Shown here: positions 8,100-15,329 of the stretch, piece after piece
How the letters are laid out: each line of letters starts with the position of its first letter
Position numbering within the stretch: position 1 is the first letter of the stretch
Source: Nostoc sp. MG11
GTDB taxonomy: Bacteria; Cyanobacteriota; Cyanobacteriia; Cyanobacteriales; Nostocaceae
Direction: 5' to 3'
Assembly (NCBI RefSeq): GCF_014904695.1
Contig: NZ_JACXXN010000047.1
Coordinates: 1-34,197, forward strand
DNA: 34,197 nt
Made by a program: the position numbers and the translations under genes
Notes under the pieces: model-generated
Database searches by the model: none
What the model was told of the DNA's origin: nothing
The model's input: only the letters and a program-made list of their open reading frames with translations

Positions 8100-8303
8100 A
8101 TGCAGATGAAAACTCAAGAAAACAAACGCAACTTCAGTTGGCAGCGTGTTGGGTTAGCTATGGCTTTCGGTGCATTAGCTGTCATACTTGCTGGAATTGC
8201 TATTGACCGTTGGCGTGTTAGAAACGGATATGCGCGAGATTTTCGCCCAACGGAGAACAGAAAATACTTTATGGTGATGATTGCTGGAAATAGAAGTTAT
8301 TAA
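8100..8303 (+). CDS. Small single-pass membrane protein
   Basis: The 67-residue product has a basic, polar N-terminus (MQMKTQENKRNFSWQR), one clear transmembrane helix (about residues 18-37: VGLAMAFGALAVILAGIAI) and a basic C-terminal tail (DRWRVRNGYARDFRP). No family is recognised. A second in-frame ATG lies two codons in. It follows the terminator-like structure at 8027-8059 and precedes the zinc-ribbon gene by 13 bp, so the two may be co-transcribed. Confidence 0.55.
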   Translation: MQMKTQENKRNFSWQRVGLAMAFGALAVILAGIAIDRWRVRNGYARDFRPTENRKYFMVMIAGNRSY

Positions 8304-8316
8304 ACGATGTGGACAG

Positions 8317-8529
8317 ATGATGAATAACCAACCCAATCAAACAAGCTACACGTCACAAGAAATGCCATGTCCTATCTGTGGTTCCCAGAACTTTGTTTGG
8401 GGTCGTACTGTTGGAGAATCAGCAAGTCAGTGGGTATATTTCCGGGCTGATGAAGCTAGCTGGGGAGAAGGTGAAAAGCTACAGGCGCGTAAATGCCTCG
8501 ATTGTAGCAATGTTCAGCTATTTACCTGA
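8317..8529 (+). CDS. Small zinc-ribbon protein
   Basis: The product is about 70 residues long, from ATG 8317 (MMNNQPNQTSY). CPICG and CLDC cysteine pairs lie some 40 residues apart, forming a putative zinc ribbon around a FVWGRTVGESASQWVYFR strand-rich centre. The frame can be extended upstream to a TTG at 8281, but the ATG preceded by a GGA is preferred. Similar small zinc-ribbon proteins occur across cyanobacteria with no defined role. Its 3' end overlaps a truncated minus-strand fragment (8514-8645). Confidence 0.65.
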   Translation: MMNNQPNQTSYTSQEMPCPICGSQNFVWGRTVGESASQWVYFRADEASWGEGEKLQARKCLDCSNVQLFT

Positions 8530-8645
8530 TTAATTGATTGGCCGATGAGCAGCTTACAGTAGTGATCGTGAATGGCTTGATGCAATCCGGTGTGGGCATT
8601 TGTTGCACCGTTAATTGCTGTTTGTATAACTTGTGGGTCTGTCAT
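8514..8645 (-). pseudogene. Truncated small-protein gene, copy A of a repeated family
   Basis: A 43-codon frame starts MTDPQVIQTAINGATNAHTG and continues LHQAIHD before diverging. The same AINGATNAHTGL(H/Y)QAIH core occurs at 10760-10945, where a longer C-terminus follows. Copy A keeps the start but its end runs into the 3' end of the zinc-ribbon gene on the other strand. This suggests truncation by recombination. The family's function is unknown. Confidence 0.5.
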
Positions 8646-8712
8646 GCTCACAAATTTTTTATGAGCATTTGTCTTTGAAATTGCTGGAGACATCGCTTCT
8701 TACTAGACTCAG

Positions 8713-8958
8713 CTAAACTTCCTGTAATTCCTGAACAACTTGAATTTCTAGCATTGGCTCTAATGCGGTAGCTACTGGGGAGTATCGGCAGTAGCAAATA
8801 ACCACAGCCTCAAAAGCATGATTAGGGATTTCTGGGGCATATTCCTCAACTTGAACTACTTCCCAATCCCCGATTCTGCTGTGGGTACTGGCATCAGGAA
8901 ACTGTTTATCAGCAAACTTAGCAACTTGGTGATATTCCCTTAGTCTGTATCCTGGCTC
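8713..8958 (-). pseudogene. 5'-truncated hypothetical gene fragment
   Basis: An open frame of about 80 codons without any ATG, GTG or TTG near its upstream end reads GYRLREYHQVAKFADKQ... and ends LEIQVVQELQEV at a stop. The amino-acid composition looks like a real protein (balanced charges, alternating hydrophobic residues). An in-frame TAA interrupts it just upstream. It is probably the 3' remnant of a lost gene. No family is recognised. Confidence 0.45.
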
Positions 8959-8976
8959 AGATTAATTATCCCTAAA

Positions 8977-9306
8977 TCACCAAAGTATAGCCTCATTTTC
9001 TTGAAGTTGTTCCAGAAAAACGGGTATGTAGCCGTCAACCTTGGCATATCCACACAACACCACTCCTAAAACTATGAAAAAATCAGTGTGGCTGGGAAAT
9101 CTAGAATTAGCATTGACAGGAATCGCTTTTTCATAGCCCAATTCCGGTAGAGAACGGCTAACCCAAAGTGCATTATCTTTCCAAAAGTATGGTAAAACTT
9201 CTGGCGGATACCAGTCGCCTTCGTCATCATGACTTTCTTTACAAACAGATATACCACCAGCAAAGATATGATACGGCAGTTTTTTACTGGCTGCTGTTGC
9301 AGACAT
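8977..9306 (-). CDS. Hypothetical protein
   Basis: The product is 109 residues from the ATG at 9306, which has a GGAG eight bases upstream. A longer version from 9327 has no such site. The protein starts MSATAASKKLPYHIFAGGI and contains WYPPEVLPYFWKDNALWVSR and a hydrophobic FFIVLGVVLCGYAKVDGYI stretch. The aromatic-rich mixed alpha/beta pattern suggests a compact soluble domain. No known family is recognised. Confidence 0.6.
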   Translation of the reverse strand: MSATAASKKLPYHIFAGGISVCKESHDDEGDWYPPEVLPYFWKDNALWVSRSLPELGYEKAIPVNANSRFPSHTDFFIVLGVVLCGYAKVDGYIPVFLEQLQENEAILW

Positions 9307-9435
9307 GATTAATTCTCCGTAGAGCAAGGGGAATTTCCAGAGCTTTTAAAGTATATTTTTCTTAATTTTACTGATTGAGAAATATTAATTGTTATTTTTT
9401 TACACCACAGAAGACTTGTCTTTTCAAACCATCAC

Positions 9436-9852
9436 TTACATATTATTTGAGTTTAAGGGCTGGACTGGTAAAATTGCATCAATCTCAATCAAGGTAACTT
9501 TAGCATTTTCAACCACCAGATTTCCCATTAGTGTATCCTGCATAGCTTCAAACTTAGATTCGGCTTTTCCAATCCGTTCATAATGCAGAATCACATGGTA
9601 ACGTTTTTGTATTGGTTCTCCAGATTCAGAACGCTCAACTGTTTGCCAATCTTTGTTTTGATGCTCCTCGGCAATCTGACGATATTTACTGGCTAATTGT
9701 TCTAATGCAATGGCTATGGCGTGTTCTTCGCTTTGCCCACAGCAATGAATTTCATCTGGAGGCTGGTTAAGAGAAGACGACATCTGACAAACATACTGTT
9801 CATTATCGTCAGCTTGTACGCTAATTGTAATTGTTCCGGTAATTGAAGTCAT
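9436..9852 (-). CDS. Hypothetical protein
   Basis: The 138-residue product starts MTSITGTITISVQADDNEQY, a beta-rich start. It then has a CCGQSEEHAIAIALEQLASKY helix and a second beta-helix unit (YHVILHYERIGKAESKFEA, then NLVVENAKVTLIEIDAI). The two alternating beta/alpha modules suggest a small repeat of one fold. No domain is recognised. It stands alone, between the 109-residue gene and the divergent toxin-antitoxin operon. Confidence 0.65.
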   Translation of the reverse strand: MTSITGTITISVQADDNEQYVCQMSSSLNQPPDEIHCCGQSEEHAIAIALEQLASKYRQIAEEHQNKDWQTVERSESGEPIQKRYHVILHYERIGKAESKFEAMQDTLMGNLVVENAKVTLIEIDAILPVQPLNSNNM

Positions 9853-9982
9853 AACAGTTAAGATTGTAGTTTCTCATATTACACAAGCCCCGCAACATGA
9901 AACTATTATAGGTAACTTATTTGCAGCAGATTCCGACTGAGAAGTGAAGGTAAAAGTTTTAGCCACAGAATGCCTCGGCATA

Positions 9983-10011
9983 ATTGTACTGTTACAATCA
10001 ACCCAGATAAT
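9983..10011 (+). promoter_or_regulatory. Putative promoter and operator of the PIN toxin-antitoxin operon
   Basis: TTGTAC (9984-9989) and GATAAT (10006-10011) are spaced by 16 bases, giving a plausible sigma-70-type promoter 18 bp upstream of the antitoxin ATG. A perfect inverted repeat (ATTGTA-CTGT-TACAAT, 9983-9998) overlaps the -35 element. It could be the operator through which the antitoxin represses its own operon. Confidence 0.4.
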
Positions 10012-10029
10012 ACGCACCATTGGTGAGTT

Positions 10030-10329
10030 ATGGAACGAGTAACACTACCAGATATTCTAACTCTTGAAGAGGCCTCAGCATACTTAAGACTACCCCCTCA
10101 AACAGTTGTGCATCAAACAATGCTTGGGAATATCCCAGGTCGCAAAATTGAAAATGACTGGAGATTTTTGAAAGTGGCTATTGACGACTGGCTACGTTCA
10201 AAAAGTGGTCGGGCTGTTCTACTTCAACAAGCAGGCGCTTTAATAGATGATCATACTCTCTCAGATTTGAGAGCAAAAATTTACCAGGATAGGGAGCGTT
10301 CTGAAGTCGATGGGGAGTCTGTCGATTAA
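10030..10329 (+). CDS. HTH (excisionase-type) antitoxin
   Basis: The 99-residue protein begins with an excisionase/MerR-type helix-turn-helix (LTLEEASAYLRLPPQTVVHQ...IPGRKIENDWRFLKVAIDDWL, about residues 9-57). A more variable C-terminal helix follows that would wrap the toxin. Its stop overlaps the toxin ATG by one base (TAATG), the usual layout of an antitoxin-toxin operon. It probably neutralises the downstream PIN protein and represses its own promoter. Confidence is high for the pairing, moderate for the mechanism. Confidence 0.85.
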   Translation: MERVTLPDILTLEEASAYLRLPPQTVVHQTMLGNIPGRKIENDWRFLKVAIDDWLRSKSGRAVLLQQAGALIDDHTLSDLRAKIYQDRERSEVDGESVD

Positions 10330-10751
10330 TGTATTTGCTTGATACCGACACCCTCACTCATCTTTATGCTGGACAGCCAAATGTAATTGAGCGATTAAGG
10401 TCTTTAGATGATCCAGACGTTGGTATTACCATTATTACGAAAGGTGAAGTTTTACGTGGACGGATTGACTACCTACTCAAAGCTCAGACGGGTGCAGATT
10501 TACTTAAAGCACAGTCGCTTTTGTTTCGTAGCGAAGAACTGCTCAATCAACTTTTAATCGTCCCAGTTAGTCAGGCAGCATCCGAACAGTTTGAACGACT
10601 GCGTATCATCCCCAAGCTACAAAAAATAGGACGAGCCGATTTGTTGATTGCTAGTATTGCTTTGGCAAATCAAGCTACATTAGTCACGCGAAACCTTCGC
10701 CATTTTAGAAAGATTCCTGGTATCCAGGTTGTAAATTGGGTTGACTCATAG
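10329..10751 (+). CDS. PIN-domain toxin (VapC-like ribonuclease)
   Basis: The 140-residue PIN protein opens YLLDTDTLTHLYAGQ with the first catalytic acidic residues. It has the ITKGEVLRGR glutamate, GRADLLIASIAL with the third acidic position, and the closing TRNLRHFRKIPG. PIN toxins of this type cleave RNA in a metal-dependent manner and are held inactive by the partner antitoxin. All expected acidic residues are visible, so it is probably active. It starts on the last base of the antitoxin stop. A HIP1 octamer follows the stop codon. Confidence 0.92.
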   Translation: MYLLDTDTLTHLYAGQPNVIERLRSLDDPDVGITIITKGEVLRGRIDYLLKAQTGADLLKAQSLLFRSEELLNQLLIVPVSQAASEQFERLRIIPKLQKIGRADLLIASIALANQATLVTRNLRHFRKIPGIQVVNWVDS

Positions 10752-10759
10752 CGATCGCA

Positions 10760-10945
10760 TCACGTAAATACCTGAATCTGCATAACTACAGCACCATCAA
10801 CACATTCGCTCTTCTCAGCAATCTGCCGCGCTACCAGCTGCTTCGCTTCAGCAACCGAACCGTGCCGTAGTTCATGAATGGCTTGATACAGTCCTGTGTG
10901 TGCATTCGTTGCACCGTTAATTGCTGGAGAGTAAAGCTTGTGGCT
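10760..10945 (-). pseudogene. Degenerate small-protein gene, copy B of a repeated family
   Basis: Read leftward, the frame gives SPAINGATNAHTGLYQAIHE followed by LRHGSVAEAKQLVARQIAEK and a stop at 10760. The start of copy A (ATGACAGAC...) aligns with ATAGCACAG here, so the ATG appears lost. One extra base shifts the frame just before the conserved core. It shares the AINGATNAHTG core with 8514-8645. Together the two partial copies suggest an ancestral protein of about 63 residues. Function unknown. Confidence 0.5.
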
Positions 10946-10957
10946 GTGCTATATCAC

Positions 10958-11311
10958 TTACTGATGAACAATGATATTATCGCGGTTAATTTCAATCAGA
11001 GAATGTTGCTCAAACAAGTTTGACAGTTGAGATAAATTCAAAGTAAATAACTCCAATAGTTCAGTATTTGTAATATTGCCTGTAGTTACCAAAAGTAATT
11101 TATAGGGTTGTCCGCTAATCAAAAAAGAATCGAGAAAATCACTATCTTTAGTTATGACAATACGCTCTTGCTGCATAGAAATAGCGTTGATTTCAACATC
11201 TGCGGTTGCGTTTTGTCGAGGTAAATCTCTAGTATGAATGGTATCTACCCCAGCCTGTTGCAGCAGCTTCACCAATCGAGTTGGTAACTGAGCATCAACT
11301 AAAAATTTCAC
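10958..11311 (-). CDS. DUF5615 PIN-like toxin
   Basis: The 117-residue protein starts MKFLVDAQLPTRLVKLLQQA, the conserved DUF5615 (PIN-like) opening with an acidic residue after the first strand. It also has the HTRDLPRQNATADVEIN segment and ERIVITKDSDFLDSFLISG, which carries the second acidic cluster. Its ATG overlaps the stop of the upstream DUF433 gene by 4 bp. DUF433-DUF5615 pairs behave as toxin-antitoxin-like modules in many cyanobacteria; this is inferred from family knowledge. It looks intact. Confidence 0.88.
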   Translation of the reverse strand: MKFLVDAQLPTRLVKLLQQAGVDTIHTRDLPRQNATADVEINAISMQQERIVITKDSDFLDSFLISGQPYKLLLVTTGNITNTELLELFTLNLSQLSNLFEQHSLIEINRDNIIVHQ

Positions 11312-11544
11312 TGTGCTACCTTATAAATACTTTTAACTTGGGTCAACCGAGTGGCAAATGCTAAAGCTGCAAAAATATCTGCTTGTTCTAAATCCTCATA
11401 ATCTGCCAAAATTTCATCAGCAGTCATTCCAGAACTCAGCAATTCTAGAATCAACTCCACCGGATAACGCAGTCCACGAATACATGGCTTCCCATGACAA
11501 ATTTCTGGATTGATGGTTATGCGTTGCAGCAAATTATTTTCCAT
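11308..11544 (-). CDS. DUF433 antitoxin
   Basis: The product is 78 residues from the ATG at 11544 (MENNLLQRITINPEICHGKP). An upstream GTG at 11559 is also in frame but adds only five residues. The CHGKPCIRGLRYPVELILELL block and GMTADEILADYEDLEQADI are diagnostic for DUF433, a winged-helix-like DNA-binding fold. It overlaps the DUF5615 toxin gene by 4 bp (ATGA) and is the presumed antitoxin and autoregulator. Confidence 0.9.
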   Translation of the reverse strand: MENNLLQRITINPEICHGKPCIRGLRYPVELILELLSSGMTADEILADYEDLEQADIFAALAFATRLTQVKSIYKVAQ

Positions 11545-11666
11545 GTTTAACTTTCTCACTTTTGTTTAGAACTGTAAATTTTTGAATTAGCCATTGCTTT
11601 GTTTTAGTTATCTAAATTATCTCTCAAGGAGTGAATTAGTTAGTGTATCTCCTGTGTGGGCATTAC

Positions 11667-11932
11667 TCATCCCGGCAATGAAGATTTTTTCTCCAAAAAA
11701 CTCAAAAGCTCCTCCTCAAACGCAGTCAAATGCGGTCGCTTGAGTTCTCCCAAGTGCTTCAACACAGCACGGGCAGCTTCCTCCAGGTTCTCATTCTCCT
11801 GCAACCGCATAATGCGATCACCTACGGTGGGCAGTTACGCCATCGCACATCTTCTGCATCTGCTGACATTCCAATTCCAGGTAGTTCAGTGGCTTCAGGT
11901 GGTCAATTCTGACAGTGTACTCCCCATACCAG
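11667..11932 (-). pseudogene. Decayed third copy of the ParB-like gene (C-terminal part)
   Basis: Reading leftward from 11932, the frame gives WYGEYTVRIDHLKPLNYLEL, then ECQQMQKMCDGVT. It then hits a stop through a frameshift near 11820 and resumes in another frame as DRIMRLQENENLEEAARAVL and KHLGELKRPHLTAFEEELLS to a stop at 11667. This aligns along its length with the C-termini of the two intact paralogs (WDGEYTIGLQHLK..., ...LNRPYLTVMEEKLLSVLE). It is a remnant lacking the N-terminal and palindrome-bearing parts. It lies between the DUF433 module and a GNAT gene. Confidence 0.85.
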
Positions 11933-11991
11933 AAAAACAAAAGATTAGCTGGTAGTATTCATGTAACATACTATAACCACATAATACCCTT

Positions 11992-12471
11992 ATGCGAATT
12001 GAACCATACGAAGATAATCAACTTGATACCATCAAAAGTCTTTCGCTTCGGGCATGGAGTCCGGTCTTTGATTCGATTCAAAAAGCGATGGATATTGAGG
12101 TGTACCATTCATTCTACCCTGATGGTTGGCGTGTAAGCCAGCTTAATGCTGTAGAATCCGTCTGTACTACAGCAGACATGAAGGTGTGGGTTGCCATCGA
12201 CTCTGATTCAACTGTGGGCTTTGTAGCCGTGAAACTCCATTCAGACAGTAGTATGGGAGAAATCTACATGATTGCCGTTGATCCAGATTCTCAACGTCAA
12301 GGCATTGGAGCCGCTCTAGTCGAGTTCGCTCTTAATTGGATGAAAGCTGCTGGTATGTCTGTTGCTATGGTCGAGACTGGAGGAGACCCTGGTCATGCAC
12401 CAGCACGTTGCATCTATGAAAAGATGGGTTTCGGGTTGTTCCCAGTTGCCAGGTACTTTAAGAAGCTGTGA
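11992..12471 (+). CDS. GNAT family N-acetyltransferase
   Basis: The 159-residue protein shows the GNAT acetyl-CoA-binding signature: IYMIAVDPDSQRQGIGAALV (near 92-112), with the Q/RxxGxG/A pyrophosphate loop. The C-terminal CIYEKMGFGLFPVARYFKK strand-helix is also typical. It would transfer an acetyl group from acetyl-CoA to an amine; the substrate cannot be told. The length is typical for a single-domain GNAT. It is a single gene beside toxin-antitoxin modules. Confidence 0.92.
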   Translation: MRIEPYEDNQLDTIKSLSLRAWSPVFDSIQKAMDIEVYHSFYPDGWRVSQLNAVESVCTTADMKVWVAIDSDSTVGFVAVKLHSDSSMGEIYMIAVDPDSQRQGIGAALVEFALNWMKAAGMSVAMVETGGDPGHAPARCIYEKMGFGLFPVARYFKKL

Positions 12472-12797
12472 AGTTCACCATTCCAAACCAACCGCACAGT
12501 GTAAGATTTAACTCTTACTTCTTCTGCTCTCCTGTTTGTTACATACTTATAAATTTTTCTACCGACTTACCTATCTTCCAATAGTCAACCTTTATCCCTG
12601 ATTCCTCAATTGCAAATTAGCAAGGACGATCGCACGCGATTGGTTCAAGGGGGGACAAGTGAGCTAAAGAGCCTGCTGTATAAGCTTCATAGCCCTTAAA
12701 CCTCGCCGATAATATGCCTGCTTATTCCGAATGAAACCGACCAGTTCCTCGACCCATGCTTGACACTCATGCAAAGCTTCTATCCAATTAAAACCGT
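12472..12797 (-). pseudogene. 326-bp gap containing the 3' end of a lost gene
   Basis: Within this spacer a minus-strand open stretch ends at 12664. It reads NWIEALHECQAWVEELVGF and IRNKQAYYRRGLRAMKLIQQ with the last residues AL before the stop, and has no start codon before it runs under the next gene. It looks like a C-terminal remnant. The rest (12472-12663) holds a broken HIP1-like site near 12630 and no recognisable gene. Confidence 0.4.
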
Positions 12798-13370
12798 ATG
12801 AACCATTCAGCTATTGATATGGAGATAGTGACCAAGAGATTTCTGCTGCGTGATTTCGTTGAGTTAGATAGATTGTCATTCCTAAACTATCAAGCCGATC
12901 CACGCAGTCAAATATTTTCTCAAAGGGGCGAAGCTAGTCCCGAAAATTCAGCACGTTTGTTTGAGACATTTTGCACATGGGCTTCTGAGCAGTCTCGACT
13001 TAACTACCAGCTTGCGATTGTCCAACGGCGTGAACCTTACGCGCTTGTCGGTTGCTGCGGATTACGGGGAAGGGGGTATGATGCAGGTGAAATGGAACTG
13101 GGGATTGAACTTGCACCAGACTATTGGGGGCGATATGCCTACGCTATCGAGGTTGGACGCGCCCTGCTCGACTTCGGATTTAGGGAACTCAGGCTAGACG
13201 TGATCTCTGGTTTCACAGTCAGTGCAAATGTGCGGGTCGCTCGGTTGGCAGGGTGGATGGGAGCAGAAGTAGTTACCATCCGTCCAGGTTCCACATGGAT
13301 GTCCAAACGAGGTTGGAGCGAGGTCAATTGGCGAATCACAAGAGCGCAGTGGAGCAATTGCTCAAAGTAA
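12798..13370 (+). CDS. RimJ-type GNAT acetyltransferase
   Basis: The 190-residue protein begins with the substrate-loop pattern of the Acetyltransf_3/RimJ family (EIVTKRFLLRDFVELDRLSF). It has a strand LVGCCGLRGRGYDAGEMELG, the acetyl-CoA loop region LAPDYWGRYAYAIEVGRALL, and LDVISGFTVSANVRVARLAG, where the usual N-x-x-S/A element aligns. It may modify proteins, nucleosides or small amines. A later in-frame ATG (residue 8) would also give a normal start. It is the second acetyltransferase within 1 kb. Confidence 0.88.
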   Translation: MNHSAIDMEIVTKRFLLRDFVELDRLSFLNYQADPRSQIFSQRGEASPENSARLFETFCTWASEQSRLNYQLAIVQRREPYALVGCCGLRGRGYDAGEMELGIELAPDYWGRYAYAIEVGRALLDFGFRELRLDVISGFTVSANVRVARLAGWMGAEVVTIRPGSTWMSKRGWSEVNWRITRAQWSNCSK

Positions 13371-13416
13371 GTTTTTGTGCTTACAAGTTGCACAATAATA
13401 GTAAGTTATTGTCGTC

Positions 13417-13524
13417 TCAGATATTAACCCCCAACACTTGCAATATCTTCTTAACCCCCGCTTTTTCTTGCTCCATCTGCTGAACGCGCTTCAGTAAACT
13501 GAGGATGTGATCACTCTTCCTGAG
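13417..13524 (-). pseudogene. Short C-terminal gene fragment
   Basis: A 35-codon open stretch without a start reads LRKSDHILSLLKRVQQMEQE, then KAGVKKILQVLGVNI and a stop. It is a coiled-coil-like amphipathic tail. The coding-like composition and the lack of a start suggest a remnant of a deleted gene. Its family is not recognised. Confidence 0.35.
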
Positions 13525-13542
13525 CTAGTTCTGTTATTATTT

Positions 13543-14070
13543 TCAGGATTGAACGTATTTCAGGATGGCCTGAACATTTTCATTTAAAGGATGAACCGCA
13601 TCTATCATCAAGTGTTCTCCTTCATCATCTGCCCAAGCTTCACTTTTGTAACGCATTCGTTCTACATGGCTCCAACTAACAGTGTCATGCCAACCTGGAA
13701 TACTACGCTTACGCCCTTCGACTCGCCTACGATGTAGCTCCATATCTGAGCAAATTGTTTCAATTCCATAAAATTCTGCATTATATGATTGCGCTAAATC
13801 CTGCCAGCGTTTTCTTTGCGCGGCTGTATTAGCAGGAGTGTCCAAAATAGCCGATTGTCCTAGCATTAGTTGTCTTTGAATCAGCATTGTGAGCAGTGCT
13901 TCAGCAGTCGTAATGTAAAATCCCTCCTGTTGAACACGCAACTGTGATAGCAACATTGCCCCTAATATCCAGTCCAGAGAGAATACAGGGATATACAATA
14001 TCCGTGCAATTTCTTCTGACAGGGTACTTTTGCCAGTGCCAGGAATACCAGAAAATAGAATTAGCTTCAT
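13543..14070 (-). CDS. AAA-type P-loop kinase (zeta-toxin/AAA_33-like)
   Basis: The 175-residue protein starts KLILFSGIPGTGKSTLSEEI, with a perfect Walker A motif (GIPGTGKST). It contains a central SAILDTPANTAAQRKRWQDL, where the D could be the Walker B or catalytic aspartate, and an arginine-rich lid (LHRRRVEGRKRSIPGWHD). This matches the AAA_33 group of small nucleotide or sugar kinases, which includes zeta-like toxins. There is no adjacent antitoxin gene, so a metabolic or modification kinase is more likely than a toxin. It lies between two accessory-type genes. Confidence 0.85.
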   Translation of the reverse strand: MKLILFSGIPGTGKSTLSEEIARILYIPVFSLDWILGAMLLSQLRVQQEGFYITTAEALLTMLIQRQLMLGQSAILDTPANTAAQRKRWQDLAQSYNAEFYGIETICSDMELHRRRVEGRKRSIPGWHDTVSWSHVERMRYKSEAWADDEGEHLMIDAVHPLNENVQAILKYVQS

Positions 14071-14172
14071 CTATTCTAGTTAGCAGAATCATAGGCTGTT
14101 CTCAGACTAGCAGGCAAAAAGCAGTAATCTCAAGAATTGCTACTCACGAAGATGTTAATAAATCTGGGTAAT

Positions 14173-15108
14173 CTAGTTCTCATATTCCGTCTCTAAAACA
14201 CTCAACAACTTCTCCTCCACCATAGTAAGATAAGGCCGATTTACCTTCCCCAACGACTGCAACAGATTTTTGACTGTCTCCTCCAACGCATCGGAATACA
14301 CTCGACTGATGCGATCGCTGAGAAACTGCATCTGCTCACACTCCGCAGACAGGTAATTGTAAGATTTAAGGTGCTGCAAACCAACGGTGTACTCCCCATC
14401 CCAACTTTTGACAGTGCAACTGAACTCATTTACTTGGCTGACAATCCCCCAGCAGCCACCCTTGCCCCTAAGTTCTGGATTATCTTTGGCTAAGATTTGG
14501 CATACCTCGCCTAATTGATAGGTGTTAGGTACTTGAGTACGTTCCATTATTCGCTGCACCGCATCTTTGACGATTCTACCAGTTGGCACTTTCCCGCCAG
14601 CAAGTTCTACTGCGGTTTGCCATACCTCCCACTGTTCTTGAGGTTCTAGCTTTGTAATGGGTCGGACTTGCCCTTCACTAGTGGGCAAAATTTGTAATCT
14701 ATTTGTTGTCAAATCTTCAGGCGGCAAATTTTGACAACAAATTGTTGTCAAATTCTCGTAGACATCAGCTGCTGCAATCAGATAATTTGACTTCTGGCGA
14801 CTGTGACCAAAGCGATCGCGGCAATAATCTTCAAATGTGCGGTGGCTTGAACGGTAAAGTCGGCGATCGCGTAATTCTGCCAGTGCCTTACCTGCCTCAA
14901 AAAACGCTCTTTCCACACGGCGCTCTAGGTGCAAGCGATCGCGTTGTTCATCCTCGGTTAACTCTGGAACTTCAACAGCAGTAACGGAGATAGTTGCTGT
15001 AGCTGGGTTTTCTTGGTCAAAGATATCCTCTGCAGAGCTAGCCGATGGTTTATCACTATTGGATGCGGCGGAGGTGACTTTTTTACGCTCTTTAGGTGGT
15101 TTAGCCAT
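14173..15108 (-). CDS. ParB-like DNA-binding plasmid protein, copy 2
   Basis: The 311-residue paralog of the gene at 7038-7946 shares the helical block (LERRVERAFFEAGKALAELR...FEDYCRDRFG), the QVRPITKLEP segment and the C-terminal WDGEYTVGLQHLKSYNYL domain. The helix-turn-helix exit differs (HSRQKSNYLIAAADVYE). A longer variable loop follows (LTTICCQNLPPEDLTTNRLQ), encoded by a perfect 23-bp palindrome plus an extra identical half-site. The difference in the variable loop suggests the two copies have different DNA specificities (inference). It is preceded by the XRE gene on the same strand. Confidence 0.8.
   Translation of the reverse strand: MAKPPKERKKVTSAASNSDKPSASSAEDIFDQENPATATISVTAVEVPELTEDEQRDRLHLERRVERAFFEAGKALAELRDRRLYRSSHRTFEDYCRDRFGHSRQKSNYLIAAADVYENLTTICCQNLPPEDLTTNRLQILPTSEGQVRPITKLEPQEQWEVWQTAVELAGGKVPTGRIVKDAVQRIMERTQVPNTYQLGEVCQILAKDNPELRGKGGCWGIVSQVNEFSCTVKSWDGEYTVGLQHLKSYNYLSAECEQMQFLSDRISRVYSDALEETVKNLLQSLGKVNRPYLTMVEEKLLSVLETEYEN
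14703..14752. promoter_or_regulatory. Perfect 11-1-11 palindrome plus half-site inside ParB-like copy 2
   Basis: TTTGACAACAA (14730-14740), a central A (14741) and the exact complement of the first arm (14742-14752) make a 23-bp palindrome. A direct copy of the right arm (TTGTTGTCAAA) also lies at 14703-14713. It occupies the same place in the gene as the palindrome of copy 1 and shares its ACAA-N-TTGT core, though the outer arms differ. Confidence 0.65.
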
Positions 15109-15329
15109 TATTCCACCTCTTTATTTTCAGTAGCGTTTGCTTAGGTTAGTTGTAAATACATTTGAGGTTATTACAATCACTTCAAGGTAAACCACAATCA
15201 TAAGTTAATTCATCTTAAGTAATAGACTGTAGAGTGAAATGTTCTAGTAAGAGCCGATTACTAAAACCACAATAAATACAAACTTTAGTCATCTTCGGCA
15301 ACTCTAGTTTGAGTTTGATATCAAAGCAC

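Noticed and set aside
13543-14070. Zeta toxin of a toxin-antitoxin pair
   Set aside because: No small antitoxin gene is adjacent, so it is called only as a P-loop kinase.
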